DNA of 64,000 nucleotides from Parageobacillus thermantarcticus (lineage in GTDB: Bacteria > Bacillota > Bacilli > Bacillales > Anoxybacillaceae): assembly GCF_900111865.1 (NCBI RefSeq), contig NZ_FOJS01000005.1, positions 1-64,000 on the forward strand. Reading direction: 5' to 3'. The stretch's first letter is position 1. The number at the start of each line of letters is the position of its first letter. The notes beneath the pieces are model-generated. The model saw only the letters and a list, made by a program, of their open reading frames with translations, made no database searches and was not told the DNA's origin. A program made the translations under genes and the position numbers. This document shows positions 42,179 to 52,472 of the stretch, piece after piece.

Positions 42179-43687
42179 TCATAATAAAGGGGACAACAAC
42201 CTTGATACAGACTCCACAACACGAATGGATAGCGGACGGCGCCGAAATGTTTCATCATCAATTTGACTGGAGTCTTTTAAATCTTCAAGGAAATCCGCAA
42301 CCAATTTTTTTGTGCTATCCGTATGATATAAAAAGGCGTTTACTTCAAAATTAAGATGAAAGCTGCGCATATCCATATTTGCTGTGCCGATCGACGCCAA
42401 TTCCCCATCGACGATCATGATTTTGCTATGCAAAAATCCTTTCGAATATTCATAAATTTTCACACCGGCTTCTAACAGCTCCGGAAAATAGGACCGTGAA
42501 GCGTAAAAGACGATTTTTTTATCCGGCCGCTTTGGCGCCAAAATACGAACATCAATCCCGCTTAAAGCAGCGACCTTTAGCGCCGTTAAAATATCTTCAT
42601 CAGGCACGAAATACGGTGAAGCGATCCAGATCGACCGCTGTGCGGACGTAATCATCGCAAAATATAAATGCTTAATGACTTCCCATTTTTGATCAGGACC
42701 GCCCGCAATTAACTGAACTCCCCCTTGTCCGTCATAATGAACGAGCTGCGGGGATAAATATTCTGGCGTCAATAGCGTTTTTCCGGTCATATAATACCAA
42801 TCTTGCAAAAAAATAAGCTGCAACGTGCGGACGGCCTCACCACGGATCCATAAATGCGTATCGCGCCAAAAACCGAAATATTTATCTTTTCCTAAATATT
42901 CATCGCCGATATTCAATCCTCCGACAAAGCCAACCGTTCCGTCAATAACAATAATTTTCCGATGGTTACGGAAGTTGATTTTATTGCTTAAAAATGGCAA
43001 ACGGACTGGAGAAAATGGAATCATTTCCACTCCGGCATCGCGCAATTCTTGAATATACGTTTTAGATAGTTTCCAGCTCCCTACCGCATCATAAAGAAAG
43101 CGGACATGCACTCCTTGTTTCGCCTTTTCCATTAAAATCGCTTTCAGCTGCTGACCAACTTCGTCATGGCGAACAATGTAATATTCTAAATGAATATGAT
43201 GCGTCGCTTTTTTTAGTTCTGCAAAAATAGTGGAAAACGTTTCTTGACCATTCGTCAATACCTTTGTTTCCGTCGCAAGAGAAACAGGGCTTTTTCCGAT
43301 GCGATGAGCAAGCTGAAGCAGCGGTCGTTGATGTTCTTCAATCGCCAGCTGTTCCACATCCCATTCACGCTGCGTTTGAAACTTTAAAAATGTTTGTTCA
43401 TCGAGCATTGCCTTCTTTTGGAAAAGCCTCTGCTTTCGATAATTTCTCCCAAACATCAAATAAAAGAAAAATCCAAGCACCGGAAAGCTGCCGAGTACAA
43501 CAAGCCACGTGAGCGTATGCGCGGGTCTTCGATTTTCAAGGGAAATGACAAACGCAATAAAAATAACGGAACAAGAAATTAAAACGCTAAGAGCGCCGAG
43601 CAGCTTTCCTTCCCAATAATCGTTTGTCAAAAATAAAAAAGCCGCTACAACTAGGGCAAAAATAATAACTCTTAATGTGTTCCGCAA
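42179..43687 (-). CDS. cls: Cardiolipin synthase, 502 aa
   Basis: Two N-terminal helices, then two phospholipase D HKD motifs: H-R-K-I-I-V-I-D-G (with N-F-R-N before it) and H-S-K-I-M-I-V-D-G followed by G-T-A-N-M-D-M-R-S. Joins two phosphatidylglycerols into cardiolipin at the membrane. Full length for the family. Confidence 0.94.
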   Translation of the reverse strand: MRNTLRVIIFALVVAAFLFLTNDYWEGKLLGALSVLISCSVIFIAFVISLENRRPAHTLTWLVVLGSFPVLGFFFYLMFGRNYRKQRLFQKKAMLDEQTFLKFQTQREWDVEQLAIEEHQRPLLQLAHRIGKSPVSLATETKVLTNGQETFSTIFAELKKATHHIHLEYYIVRHDEVGQQLKAILMEKAKQGVHVRFLYDAVGSWKLSKTYIQELRDAGVEMIPFSPVRLPFLSNKINFRNHRKIIVIDGTVGFVGGLNIGDEYLGKDKYFGFWRDTHLWIRGEAVRTLQLIFLQDWYYMTGKTLLTPEYLSPQLVHYDGQGGVQLIAGGPDQKWEVIKHLYFAMITSAQRSIWIASPYFVPDEDILTALKVAALSGIDVRILAPKRPDKKIVFYASRSYFPELLEAGVKIYEYSKGFLHSKIMIVDGELASIGTANMDMRSFHLNFEVNAFLYHTDSTKKLVADFLEDLKDSSQIDDETFRRRPLSIRVVESVSRLLSPLL

Positions 43688-43745
43688 TGATGTTCACCTT
43701 ACCTATTCTCTAGTTCTCTAGACTTTTCCACAGATTCGCAGAAAA

Positions 43746-43772
43746 CGCCGATTTCAGCGGATGAAATCGGCG
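43746..43772 (-). terminator. Terminator of mecA
   Basis: CGCCGATTTC pairs with GAAATCGGCG; Ts follow on the minus strand. Lies between mecA and cls, so cls has its own promoter or depends on read-through. Confidence 0.75.
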
Positions 43773-43773
43773 C

Positions 43774-44451
43774 TTATTTCATCGGAAAATGTTCTTTAAG
43801 CGTTTCTAAAGCGTTGTCGCGAATAATTTCTTTTCCATATTCCTCTAAACGATAAATCGTCACTTGCGAATCCGTGCCATACTCTAAAAGCAAACTCAAA
43901 ATGTTGTCCATTTCATATTCCGTATAATCTTCCTCGCTAAATTGAACGAACAAGTAATAACGGCCTTCAAATTGGAAAAGGCGGTTGACAAGCCCTGTAA
44001 AGTTAGCGCGATGGGCAAGAGAAATCAAATCTTCAATATCTTTAAAGCAAATCGTAAACTGAAGGATTTCCTTATCGCTATTGGCAAACGATTCATCATT
44101 GCGTACAATATGGAAATGATGGTCAAGCAGTTCTTCCATTTTTTCATCAACTGGAAAATCGCGCAATTTTTCGTCCGGAAGCGGTAGTTCCAGCTTGCTT
44201 CCATCCTTCGATAGCTGCGCTTTTGTGACAAGCACTTCTAGTCCTTTATCCAACGCCTGCACTTGAATCCAAAGAGGCCCCTCAAGCGAAAAATCGCCTT
44301 CGCTATGAACCTCATCCATCATTTCCCAAAACAATTCTTCGCTGCGCTCGCGGTTATACCAAATTTCTTCCCGGTCAAAACCGCGCTCCTCTATATCAAC
44401 ATAAGAAATATAAAATTTTACCGTATGTTCATTAATTCGCTCTATTTCCAT
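43774..44451 (-). CDS. mecA: Adaptor protein MecA, 225 aa
   Basis: The N-terminal substrate-binding domain begins M-E-I-E-R-I-N-E-H-T-V-K-F-Y-I-S-Y. An acidic linker precedes the C-terminal ClpC-binding domain (Y-Y-L-F-V-Q-F, E-Y-G-K). MecA activates ClpC and delivers ComK and other clients. Length matches B. subtilis MecA (218). Confidence 0.94.
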   Translation of the reverse strand: MEIERINEHTVKFYISYVDIEERGFDREEIWYNRERSEELFWEMMDEVHSEGDFSLEGPLWIQVQALDKGLEVLVTKAQLSKDGSKLELPLPDEKLRDFPVDEKMEELLDHHFHIVRNDESFANSDKEILQFTICFKDIEDLISLAHRANFTGLVNRLFQFEGRYYLFVQFSEEDYTEYEMDNILSLLLEYGTDSQVTIYRLEEYGKEIIRDNALETLKEHFPMK

Positions 44452-44664
44452 AGCGCGGACTCTCCCTTCCTAAAAAAGAATGAAGTTGAAGGGATTTTTA
44501 CCCCCAAAAAATTCTATTTAAATACAAGATTATGTCTTGTACTTTTATTTTATGATAAAAAGCGAAAGAAGGGAAATAAAAAAAACACGTTTTTAAAAAT
44601 TGGTTATGAAATGAAACATGCCCTACTATAATGGTGGTGAAAACAAAAGAAACGAGGGACACGC

Positions 44665-45336
44665 ATGGTCGGCGAATATGTGACATCGATTCTTCTTATT
44701 ATCGGCATTGATATCCTTCTTGGCGGAGATAACGCCGTTGTCATCGCCTTAGCGAGCCGCAAACTGCCTGAACAAAAACGGAACATCGCGATTATCCTCG
44801 GCACAACGTTGGCTATTTTCATCCGCATTCTCTTAACAGCGGCGGTTGTGACGTTATTGAAAATTCCTTTTTTACAGTTAGCCGGCGGCTGCGTGTTGCT
44901 TTGGATTTCCTTAAAGCTGCTGATCCGAAAAGAAGAAGCGGCTACATCGATTCCATCGGGAACATCGCTTTGGAAAGCGGTACAGACAATGGTAATAGCC
45001 GATGTTGCAATGGGGTTGGACAATGTGATTGCGATCGCTGGGGCCGCACATGGACACATTTCTCTCGTTGTGTTCGGATTTCTCTTTTCCGTTCCCATCA
45101 TCATTTTAGGCAGCAAGCTAATTCTTTACGCGATGGAACGTTATTCTTTCCTCATTTATATTGGCGGGGCTCTGTTAGCCTATACTGCGGGAAAAATGAT
45201 CATCGAGGAACAGCAAATATACCGTTTGTATAATAACGTCGCTACGTGGAAATCGACGTTCCCGTTTATGATGGCATCATTTATTACCTTATTAGGGTTC
45301 ATGATCAACCGGCGAAAAGCACATCGCTGGACGTAA
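44665..45336 (+). CDS. yjbE: TerC-family membrane protein, 223 aa
   Basis: Seven membrane helices with the two TerC acidic motifs, G-G-D-N-A-V-V-I-A-L-A and M-G-L-D-N-V-I-A-I-A. B. subtilis YjbE/MeeF belongs here; the family is linked to manganese efflux and to loading exported metalloenzymes. In YjbE orthologs a yybP-ykoY riboswitch can precede the gene; I do not see a convincing one here. Confidence 0.88.
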   Translation: MVGEYVTSILLIIGIDILLGGDNAVVIALASRKLPEQKRNIAIILGTTLAIFIRILLTAAVVTLLKIPFLQLAGGCVLLWISLKLLIRKEEAATSIPSGTSLWKAVQTMVIADVAMGLDNVIAIAGAAHGHISLVVFGFLFSVPIIILGSKLILYAMERYSFLIYIGGALLAYTAGKMIIEEQQIYRLYNNVATWKSTFPFMMASFITLLGFMINRRKAHRWT

Positions 45337-45361
45337 CTGTTATTGCACACTACTAAAAAAT

Positions 45362-45405
45362 GAGAACAAACTTCTACATGGAAAACCATGCAGAAGCCTG
45401 TTCTC
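45362..45405. terminator. Bidirectional terminator between yjbE and spxA
   Basis: GAGAACA (45362-45368) pairs with TGTTCTC (45399-45405), with an inner CTTCT.CATGG/CCATG.AGAAG stem. It ends immediately before the spxA stop on the minus strand. Confidence 0.8.
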
Positions 45406-45406
45406 C

Positions 45407-45805
45407 TTATTCGTTAACGAGACGTTGCGCTTGACGAAGTTGATATGCCCGCACTTTTCGCGGCAGGAAACGGCGAATTTCGTCTTCATTGTAACCGACT
45501 TGCAGCCGTTTTTCATCAATAATAATCGGTCTGCGCAAAATGCCAGGATGTTTTTGAATGAGTTCGTATAAATCTTGCAACGGCAACGACTCGAGATTGA
45601 TGTTTAACTTTTGGAAAACTTTTGATCTTGTTGAAATAATCTCATCAGTTCCTGTTTCCGTCATGCGCAAAATTTCTTTTATCTCCTCAATCGTTAACGG
45701 TTCGGAGAAAATATTGCGCTCTACGTAAGGAATATTATGTTTTTCAAGCCATGCTTTCGCTTTTCGGCATGACGTGCAACTTGGTGAAGTATACAATTTC
45801 ACCAT
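45407..45805 (-). CDS. spxA: Global regulator Spx, 132 aa
   Basis: Starts [17 protein letters not shown] with the redox C-x-x-C at residues 10-13; the ArsC-like fold includes R-N-I-F-S-E-P-L-T and [15 protein letters not shown]. Binds RNA polymerase alpha and switches transcription under disulfide stress; degraded by ClpXP with SpxH. A longer upstream frame is rejected because Spx always begins here. Confidence 0.95.
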   Translation of the reverse strand: MVKLYTSPSCTSCRKAKAWLEKHNIPYVERNIFSEPLTIEEIKEILRMTETGTDEIISTRSKVFQKLNINLESLPLQDLYELIQKHPGILRRPIIIDEKRLQVGYNEDEIRRFLPRKVRAYQLRQAQRLVNE

Positions 45806-46061
45806 ACTCTCACTCCCTTTCAACAAGGATCGCCTTGCCTTCTATATCAAACTGGACGAACTAGCCATAACACTCTAGCTGCAAAACATGGTAATTTGAA
45901 ATAACTCTAACATAATACATTATACAATAAATACACAAATAAAGGTATAGTTTTTCAAAAAAGTCGCCGATTTTCTTCATTTAATTTTCACCGTTTCTTC
46001 CAAGAAACAGAAAAATCATCTACAATAAAATTGGAACGATTGTTATGGGGGGAGAGCGTTT

Positions 46062-46256
46062 ATGGCGCAATACTTTATTGATTATATTATCGTTTTCGGA
46101 CTGATCGTTGGCATTACTGCATTAATGGGGGTCATCGCGAACGGCATCGGCGAAAAAATTTTCGGCGGTTCGAAACGAAAAGAACACGTTAATGAATCAA
46201 AACATATACAGAGCGGCTGGAACCTCGTCGGCGGCAAAAATAAAACGATCTCTTAA
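46062..46256 (+). CDS. Small membrane protein, 64 aa
   Basis: GGGGGGAG lies before the ATG. One long hydrophobic N-terminal helix (residues 7-27) is followed by a basic, polar tail (G-G-S-K-R-K-E-H-V-N). Its stop lies in the loop of the terminator that also ends oppF. No known family. Confidence 0.65.
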   Translation: MAQYFIDYIIVFGLIVGITALMGVIANGIGEKIFGGSKRKEHVNESKHIQSGWNLVGGKNKTIS

Positions 46257-46270
46257 GCGGAGATCGTTTT
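46242..46270. terminator. Bidirectional terminator between the 64-aa gene and oppF
   Basis: AAAACGATCTC pairs with GAGATCGTTTT around a 7-base loop with T-runs on both strands. Confidence 0.85.
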
Positions 46271-47204
46271 ATTTATACATTGATTGATATGTTTTATATT
46301 CCGCCTCTGAGCATAATACGAAATGGCCCGGGGTAATTTCGCGGAATTCCAGCTCTTCCCCTTCTTTATACTGATGCTGCGACGGGTCGTAAATAATCCG
46401 TTTCCGCGTCCGTTCTGTTTCCGGATCAGGAAGCGGAATGGCTGACAATAACGCTTTTGTGTATGGATGAATCGGATTACGGTACAATTCTTCTGCATCG
46501 GCAAGCTCGACCATTTTGCCGAAATACATCACGCCAATGCGGTCGCTAATATATTTGACCATCGACAAATCATGGGCGATAAACAAATACGTCAACCCTT
46601 TTTCGCGCTGCAGCTTTTTCATTAAATTCACCACTTGCGCCTGAATCGACACGTCAAGCGCGGAAATCGGCTCATCGGCAATAATAAACTCCGGTTCCAC
46701 CGCTAAAGCGCGGGCAATCCCGATCCGCTGACGCTGGCCGCCGGAAAATTCGTGCGGGTAGCGGTTCGCGTGCTCACGGTTTAAGCCGACTGTCTCCAGC
46801 AACTCATATACGCGCTGCATCCGTTCTTCTTTCGTTTTCGCCAGACCGTGAATATCGATGCCTTCAGCGATAATATCGGCAACGGTCATGCGCGGATTCA
46901 GCGATGCATATGGGTCTTGGAAGATCATTTGCATTTTGCGGTTTAATTCTTTTAATTCTTTTTTTGATTTTTTGCCATGCACATTAACCCCGTTAAATAG
47001 CACTTCCCCTTCTGTTGCTTCATATAAGCGGATAATGGTTCTTCCTGTCGTCGATTTGCCGCAGCCCGACTCGCCGACAAGTCCGAACGTTTCTCCTTTA
47101 TAAATATCAAAAGTGATTCCATCGACCGCTTTGACTACTTTCCCTCTACCAACTTGAAAATACTGTTTTAAATTTTTTACTTCGAGGAGCTTTTGTCTAG
47201 CCAC
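46269..47204 (-). CDS. oppF: Oligopeptide ABC transporter ATP-binding protein OppF, 311 aa
   Basis: GTG 47202-47204 with AAAGGAGGAGG upstream gives the normal start A-R-Q-K-L-L-E-V-K. Walker [13 protein letters not shown], signature F-S-G-G-Q-R-Q-R, Walker B F-I-I-A-D-E-P, and the oligopeptide C-terminal region with H-P-Y-T-K-A-L. Works with OppD; overlaps the end of oppD by 8 bases. Confidence 0.94.
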   Translation of the reverse strand: MARQKLLEVKNLKQYFQVGRGKVVKAVDGITFDIYKGETFGLVGESGCGKSTTGRTIIRLYEATEGEVLFNGVNVHGKKSKKELKELNRKMQMIFQDPYASLNPRMTVADIIAEGIDIHGLAKTKEERMQRVYELLETVGLNREHANRYPHEFSGGQRQRIGIARALAVEPEFIIADEPISALDVSIQAQVVNLMKKLQREKGLTYLFIAHDLSMVKYISDRIGVMYFGKMVELADAEELYRNPIHPYTKALLSAIPLPDPETERTRKRIIYDPSQHQYKEGEELEFREITPGHFVLCSEAEYKTYQSMYK

Positions 47205-48258
47205 GAGATCCTCCTCCTTTCCGAGCAACGATCTGCGCAAATTTAGCCACACGGTCGCGCACGATTTGCGGCGGCTCTACTTTTGGCGCATTTTCGTGCA
47301 ACAGCCATGTCGCTGCATAATGCGTATCAGAAACTTTAAACATTGGCGGTTCTAATTCATAGTCAATTTTCAGCGCATATGGGTTTCTTGGCGCAAACGC
47401 ATCGCCTTTCGGCGGATTCAATAAATCCGGCGGCGTACCCGGAATCGAGTATAGCTCCATATCTTTATGATCAAGGCTTGGCATCGAAGCAAGCAATCCC
47501 CATGTATATGGATGCTTCGGATTATAGAAAATCTCATCGACTGTGCCGATTTCAACAATTTTTCCCGCGTACATGACTGCCACGCGGTCAGCCATATTAG
47601 CCACGACACCAAGGTCGTGTGTAATGAAAATAATCGACATTCCCAGTTTCTTTTGAATATCTTTCATTAGTTCTAAAATTTGTGCTTGAATTGTTACATC
47701 CAACGCTGTCGTCGGCTCGTCAGCAATTAAAATTTTTGGGTTGCAAGCAAGAGCGATCGCAATCACGACACGCTGGCGCATTCCGCCGGAGAACTGGTGC
47801 GGATATTGTTTCATGCGCATCTCGGCATTTTTGATGCCGACAAGCTGCAATAGTTCAACTGCCCGCTTACGCGCTTCTTCCTTGGAAATTTCCTGGTGTT
47901 TTAAAATTGCCTCCATAACTTGTTTGCCAATGGTCATCGTCGGGTTTAACGAAGTCATTGGGTCTTGGAAAATCATTGAAATCTTTGCGCCACGGATATT
48001 TTGCATTTCTTTATCAGAAAGTTTGGCCAAATCCTTTCCTTCAAATAAAATTTCTCCTTGTTTAATTCGGCTTGGTGGAGTTGGCAACAGCCGCATCAAT
48101 GCTTTCGACGTTACCGATTTTCCCGAGCCGGACTCGCCAACAATGGCTAGCGTCTCCCCTTTGTATAAATCAAAACTAACACCTCGGACCGCCTGCACCT
48201 CGCCTGCATGTATGTCGAAGGAGATATGTAAATCTTTTACTTCTAATATTTTCTCCAT
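47197..48258 (-). CDS. oppD: Oligopeptide ABC transporter ATP-binding protein OppD, 353 aa
   Basis: Walker [11 protein letters not shown], signature F-S-G-G-M-R-Q-R, Walker B I-L-I-A-D-E-P-T. The C-terminal extension with [10 protein letters not shown] marks oligopeptide/dipeptide importers. It pairs with OppF to power uptake through OppB/OppC. Confidence 0.94.
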   Translation of the reverse strand: MEKILEVKDLHISFDIHAGEVQAVRGVSFDLYKGETLAIVGESGSGKSVTSKALMRLLPTPPSRIKQGEILFEGKDLAKLSDKEMQNIRGAKISMIFQDPMTSLNPTMTIGKQVMEAILKHQEISKEEARKRAVELLQLVGIKNAEMRMKQYPHQFSGGMRQRVVIAIALACNPKILIADEPTTALDVTIQAQILELMKDIQKKLGMSIIFITHDLGVVANMADRVAVMYAGKIVEIGTVDEIFYNPKHPYTWGLLASMPSLDHKDMELYSIPGTPPDLLNPPKGDAFAPRNPYALKIDYELEPPMFKVSDTHYAATWLLHENAPKVEPPQIVRDRVAKFAQIVARKGGGSRG

Positions 48259-48279
48259 GTTCTTCTCTCCTTCCGTCCA

Positions 48280-49302
48280 TTATTTGCGCATTTTCGGATC
48301 TAACGCGTCACGCAACCCGTCTGCCACTAAGTTAAAGCTCAAAATTAATAAGCTGATGACAATCGCTGGAATGATCATTATATGCGGATATGTTTGAATC
48401 GATTTATATCCATCGCTAACTAATGAACCAAGCGATGCTTCAGGCGGACGAATGCCAAGACCGATAAAGCTTAAAAACGCTTCGGTGAAAATCGCGCTTG
48501 GAATCGTAAACATTGTCGTTATAATGATTGGACCGATGACGTTCGGGATTAAATGCTTAAAAATCAATCGGGAATTGGATGCTCCTAACGTACGGGCTGC
48601 AAGTACATATTCCATATTTTTTAATTTTAACACTTGCCCGCGGACGATCCGCGCCATCGTCGTCCAGCCAGTGATGACCATTGCCAGTGTAATTGAAATG
48701 ATCCCAGGTTCAAAAATTAAAATAAACAAGATGACGATAATTAAACTCGGAATACCATTTAATATTTCAATAATCCGCTGCATAATATTATCGATGCGGC
48801 CGCCGTAATAACCGGAAATGCCGCCATAGGCGATCCCGATAAACAGATCGATTAACGCGGCCAATAACCCAATGTAAAGAGAAATACGCGTTCCGTACCA
48901 CGTTCTTGTCCATAAATCGCGGCCTAAATCGTCTGTGCCAAACCAATAGTATTCTTTAATGCCCCGCTCTTTATATACGTCAACCCCGTTTGCATCTTTC
49001 CCGTCTAAATTAAGCCAGCTAATATGCTCTAAGACCGGAACTTTCGGCGGCAGTTTCGCATGATTTAAATTTTGTTCTTTATACGTATGCTTGCTCGTCA
49101 CCGGGGCGATAATCGCTGTGAGCGTTAAAATAATAATCATGATTAATCCGACTATGGCTGCTTTATTCTTCCGTAAACGAATCCATGCATCTTGCCAAAA
49201 TGTCAAACTTGGGCGAGCAATTTTTTCATGTTCGCTAACGTTCGGTGAAGCGGGTTGAAAAAGATCTGGTGAAAGATTTTCATAGTTTAATTTACCCATC
49301 AT
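48280..49302 (-). CDS. oppC: Oligopeptide ABC transporter permease OppC, 340 aa
   Basis: Six helices in the BPD permease fold, preceded by a helix at residues 46-66 and an extracellular part. EAA loop: A-A-R-T-L-G-A-S-N-S-R-L-I-F-K-H-L-I-P-N. The start overlaps the oppB stop by 4 bases (ATGA). Confidence 0.94.
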   Translation of the reverse strand: MMGKLNYENLSPDLFQPASPNVSEHEKIARPSLTFWQDAWIRLRKNKAAIVGLIMIIILTLTAIIAPVTSKHTYKEQNLNHAKLPPKVPVLEHISWLNLDGKDANGVDVYKERGIKEYYWFGTDDLGRDLWTRTWYGTRISLYIGLLAALIDLFIGIAYGGISGYYGGRIDNIMQRIIEILNGIPSLIIVILFILIFEPGIISITLAMVITGWTTMARIVRGQVLKLKNMEYVLAARTLGASNSRLIFKHLIPNVIGPIIITTMFTIPSAIFTEAFLSFIGLGIRPPEASLGSLVSDGYKSIQTYPHIMIIPAIVISLLILSFNLVADGLRDALDPKMRK

Positions 49303-50228
49303 TTATTCCCTCCCGCTAAACGAATACGTGGATCGACGACACCGTATAGTATATCAACGATAAAAATCGCCAAAATAAGCAATGCAGAGTAGAACAATGT
49401 TGTTCCCATAATCACAGGGTAATCGTTTAATGAAATCGAACGGACAAATTGCTCCCCTAATCCAGGAACGGCGAAAATGTTCTCGATAACAAGGGTCCCC
49501 GTCATTAAGTTAACGATCATCGGACCAAGAATCGTAATAATCGGAATGAGCGAGTTGCGGATCGCATGTCTCACAATTACCGCTGCATTACTAATTCCTT
49601 TTGCCCTTGCCGTTAAAATATAGTCAGAGCTTAATACTTCCAGCATTTCCGTGCGCATAAAGCGGGCGATATTGGCGATAACGCTAACCGACAACGCAAG
49701 CGTTGGCAGAATCGTGTATTCAAATCCTTCCCAAAACGCGACTGGCAGCCATTGCAATTTTACGCCGATAAAGTATTGCAAAAACCCGGCGAGCACAAAT
49801 GATGGGATGGAGATTCCTAATACGGAAATAACGGTTGCCGTATAATCTCCCCACGTGTTATGGCGAATCGCCGCAAAAATACCAAGCAACAGTCCAACAA
49901 CAGTACCAAATACAATCGCCTGAAAACCAAGCTGCGCCGATGGTCCGATTCGTTCCCCGATTAACTCCGTTACAGGGCGGTTATCATACTGGAACGAAAC
50001 GCCTAAATCCCCTTTTAATAAATTACCTAAATAGCGGACATATTGAACCGGAACAGGATCATTTAAGCCATATTTTTCTAAAATAATTTGCCGTTGTTCT
50101 GGTGTTAATTTTTCTTGGTTTTGCAATGGCGAACCAGGAAGCAATTTCATCAAAAAGAACGTCACCGTTGCGATAATGAATAACGTAATGACCATATACA
50201 CAATCCGTTTCATCACATATCGCGCCAT
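49299..50228 (-). CDS. oppB: Oligopeptide ABC transporter permease OppB, 309 aa
   Basis: N-terminal helix followed by the BPD permease fold; EAA loop T-A-R-A-K-G-I-S-N-A-A-V-I-V-R-H-A. The motif L-P-G-S-P near residue 30 is typical of OppB/DppB. Start preceded by GGGGGTG. Confidence 0.94.
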   Translation of the reverse strand: MARYVMKRIVYMVITLFIIATVTFFLMKLLPGSPLQNQEKLTPEQRQIILEKYGLNDPVPVQYVRYLGNLLKGDLGVSFQYDNRPVTELIGERIGPSAQLGFQAIVFGTVVGLLLGIFAAIRHNTWGDYTATVISVLGISIPSFVLAGFLQYFIGVKLQWLPVAFWEGFEYTILPTLALSVSVIANIARFMRTEMLEVLSSDYILTARAKGISNAAVIVRHAIRNSLIPIITILGPMIVNLMTGTLVIENIFAVPGLGEQFVRSISLNDYPVIMGTTLFYSALLILAIFIVDILYGVVDPRIRLAGGNK

Positions 50229-50313
50229 TGGAGCACCCCCTCTAATAAATATTTTTAATATAATAATTTGAATCTTTGCTGTTTTTCAACATTTTTCGCC
50301 TTTTCAGGCAAAA

Positions 50314-50345
50314 GGAGAGTATATGTTTTTTCACATATACTCTCC
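50314..50345 (-). terminator. Intercistronic hairpin between oppA and oppB
   Basis: GGAGAGTATATG (50314-50325) pairs with CATATACTCTCC (50334-50345), 21 bp after the oppA stop. Probably a partial terminator that makes oppA mRNA more abundant than oppBCDF. Confidence 0.75.
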
Positions 50346-50366
50346 TCCGCAATTATTGCAGAACTA

Positions 50367-52016
50367 TTATTCGATATACGCCCATTTAAAGCTGAAATCT
50401 CCGCCAAATGGGTGAATAACAATATCTTTTACATACTCGCGTTGCAAGTACGCTCTACCACGCTGATAAAGCGGCGCGATCGGCACTTCTTCAAACAAGA
50501 GTTTTTCCGCTTTCAACATTGCATCCCAGCGGGCTTGCAGATCGCTTAGCAACGTTGTTTTTGCATCTTTAACAAGCTTGTCGTATTCTGGGTTAGACCA
50601 GCCAGTTTGGTTGTGCGGGCTGTTTGTCACCCAAAGATCGATAAATGTCATTGGGTCTTGATAGTCTGGGCCCCAGCCAGAGAAGGATAAATCATACTGC
50701 ATGTTGCTTTCTAGCTCAAGCTTTTGTTTGAACGGTTGTTGTTTAATATTCACAGTAAGGCCAGGCAAGTTCTTTTCAAGCTGTTCTTTAAGGTATTCGC
50801 CGATTTTCTTCGCAACATCATCGTCGTAGTTTAACAATTCAATGGTGAATTTGTCTTTGCCAAGCTCTTTTTTCGCTTGTTCCCATAATTTTTTCGCTTC
50901 TTTGACATCTGTTTTTATTAAGTCACCGTTTTCTTCACGGAAATCTTTTCCGTTTGGACCTTGAACAAAATCTTTAGGAACTAGGTAGTTTGCAGGAACT
51001 GTACCGTTATTTAAAAGCGTGTTAACAAGCGCTTCTTTGTCAACCGCCATGGCAATCGCTTTACGGGCGTTGACGTTTTTCAACAATTCATTTTTCGTGT
51101 TCATGCGCAGCCAGAAAATAGATGGTTCAAGGAATGTATGGAAGTTTTTATCATTTTTGTATTTATCAACAAACTCTGCACTTAGACCAACACGGTCAAC
51201 TTTTTTCGTTTCATAAAGGTTTACAGCTGTTGCCGTATCTTTTACGACTTTGACATTGATTGTTTCCAGCTTCACATTATCTTTATCCCAATAGTTCGGA
51301 TTTTTCTTATATGTCCAGCCTTGTTCATGCTTCCATTCGCTTAATACGAACGGACCGTTGTAAAGTGTCGTGTTTGCTTCCAAGCCATATTTCTCGCCTT
51401 GCGATTTAACGAATTTTTCATTTTGCGGCATGAACGAGCTAAATACCGTTAAGCTTACGAAATATGGAACTGGATTTTTCAATTCTACTTGAAGCGTATA
51501 ATCATCTAGCGCTTTTACGCCAAGCTGGTCGACTGGCAATTTGCCTTGGTTGATTTCTTCTGCGTTTTTAATGTCATACATAATGTAGGCATATTCGGAA
51601 GCTGTTTTCGGATCTAATACTCTTCTCCACGCAAATACAAAGTCATGCGCCGTTACCGGGTCGCCGTTCGACCATTTTGCATCTTTGCGGAGTTTGAATG
51701 TGTAGACTTTGCCATCTTGGCTTACTTCATAACTTTCCGCCACCCCTGGAAGCGGTTTGTTATCTTTACCTAAACGGTAAAGACCTTCCATCACGTTGTT
51801 TAACACAATGAAAGACACTTCGTCTGTCGCAAGTGCGGGATCAAGCGTTGGAATTTCCTGAGTTTCAAGCAAATTCAGCACTTGCTCTTTCTTTTCGTCC
51901 GGCTTGTTTGCGGAGCCGTCCTTGTCTTTTGCTGTGTCGTTGTTGCCTCCGCAGGCTGCTAGAAACGTGGTGACAGCCAAAAGAAGCACCAGAAACAATG
52001 ATAGTTTCTTTTTCAC
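50367..52016 (-). CDS. oppA: Oligopeptide-binding lipoprotein OppA, 549 aa
   Basis: GTG 52014-52016 after GGGGGG begins a lipoprotein signal K-K-K-L-S-L-F-L-V-L with lipobox L-A-A-C-G-G (Cys about 21). The rest is the SBP_bac_5 domain (L-D-P-A-L-A-T-D-E, Y-T-F-K-L-R-K-D-A-K-W-S-N-G). Binds peptides outside the membrane for OppBCDF; in Bacillus this system also takes up signalling peptides for sporulation and competence. Confidence 0.94.
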   Translation of the reverse strand: MKKKLSLFLVLLLAVTTFLAACGGNNDTAKDKDGSANKPDEKKEQVLNLLETQEIPTLDPALATDEVSFIVLNNVMEGLYRLGKDNKPLPGVAESYEVSQDGKVYTFKLRKDAKWSNGDPVTAHDFVFAWRRVLDPKTASEYAYIMYDIKNAEEINQGKLPVDQLGVKALDDYTLQVELKNPVPYFVSLTVFSSFMPQNEKFVKSQGEKYGLEANTTLYNGPFVLSEWKHEQGWTYKKNPNYWDKDNVKLETINVKVVKDTATAVNLYETKKVDRVGLSAEFVDKYKNDKNFHTFLEPSIFWLRMNTKNELLKNVNARKAIAMAVDKEALVNTLLNNGTVPANYLVPKDFVQGPNGKDFREENGDLIKTDVKEAKKLWEQAKKELGKDKFTIELLNYDDDVAKKIGEYLKEQLEKNLPGLTVNIKQQPFKQKLELESNMQYDLSFSGWGPDYQDPMTFIDLWVTNSPHNQTGWSNPEYDKLVKDAKTTLLSDLQARWDAMLKAEKLLFEEVPIAPLYQRGRAYLQREYVKDIVIHPFGGDFSFKWAYIE

Positions 52017-52076
52017 TAAAAAGTCCCCCCTTAAGAAAATATAATAGTTTATCATAAATCTTCTGAAATATCGCAT

Positions 52077-52472
52077 TTTCAGAAGATTTTGCCTAAAGAA
52101 GTTATTATGTATTATATGTGTAATATATTATATATAGTATTAATATACTTGAAAAGAATTTTTTTATTTTTCTAAATAAAACTCCTTTAGTTTGAGATAG
52201 TTAGAGGCAATATAATTAATTTGAATTTTAACGAAATTTTTACTAAATGTAAACAAAAAATTTTCATAAATCCATAAAAGAAAGCGATTACAATATAATT
52301 TTTTTCGATAAATTTAGAATTAAAAGTAAATATTTATAAGATTTTCAAAATAAATCTGTTTTTTCTAATATAATTTATTCAATATTCAAAAATTTTATCG
52401 TACAAAAAATTCACTTCTGTTAACTTTATGATAAAATGTGTATGGATCATTTAACTGCTTGGGAGGTATAAA
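52077..52472. other. AT-rich intergenic region, promoter side of oppA and of the DUF3899 gene
   Basis: About 395 bp, very AT-rich, between divergent genes. It must hold both promoters. I see no operator or RNA structure strong enough to name. Confidence 0.5.

Noticed and set aside
42179-42354. Plus-strand frames opposite coiA and cls
   Set aside because: Long only because the opposite strand is coding; no start signals or family features.
44452-44664. Manganese (yybP-ykoY) riboswitch in front of yjbE
   Set aside because: I could not find its conserved loops; only an AT-rich leader is visible.
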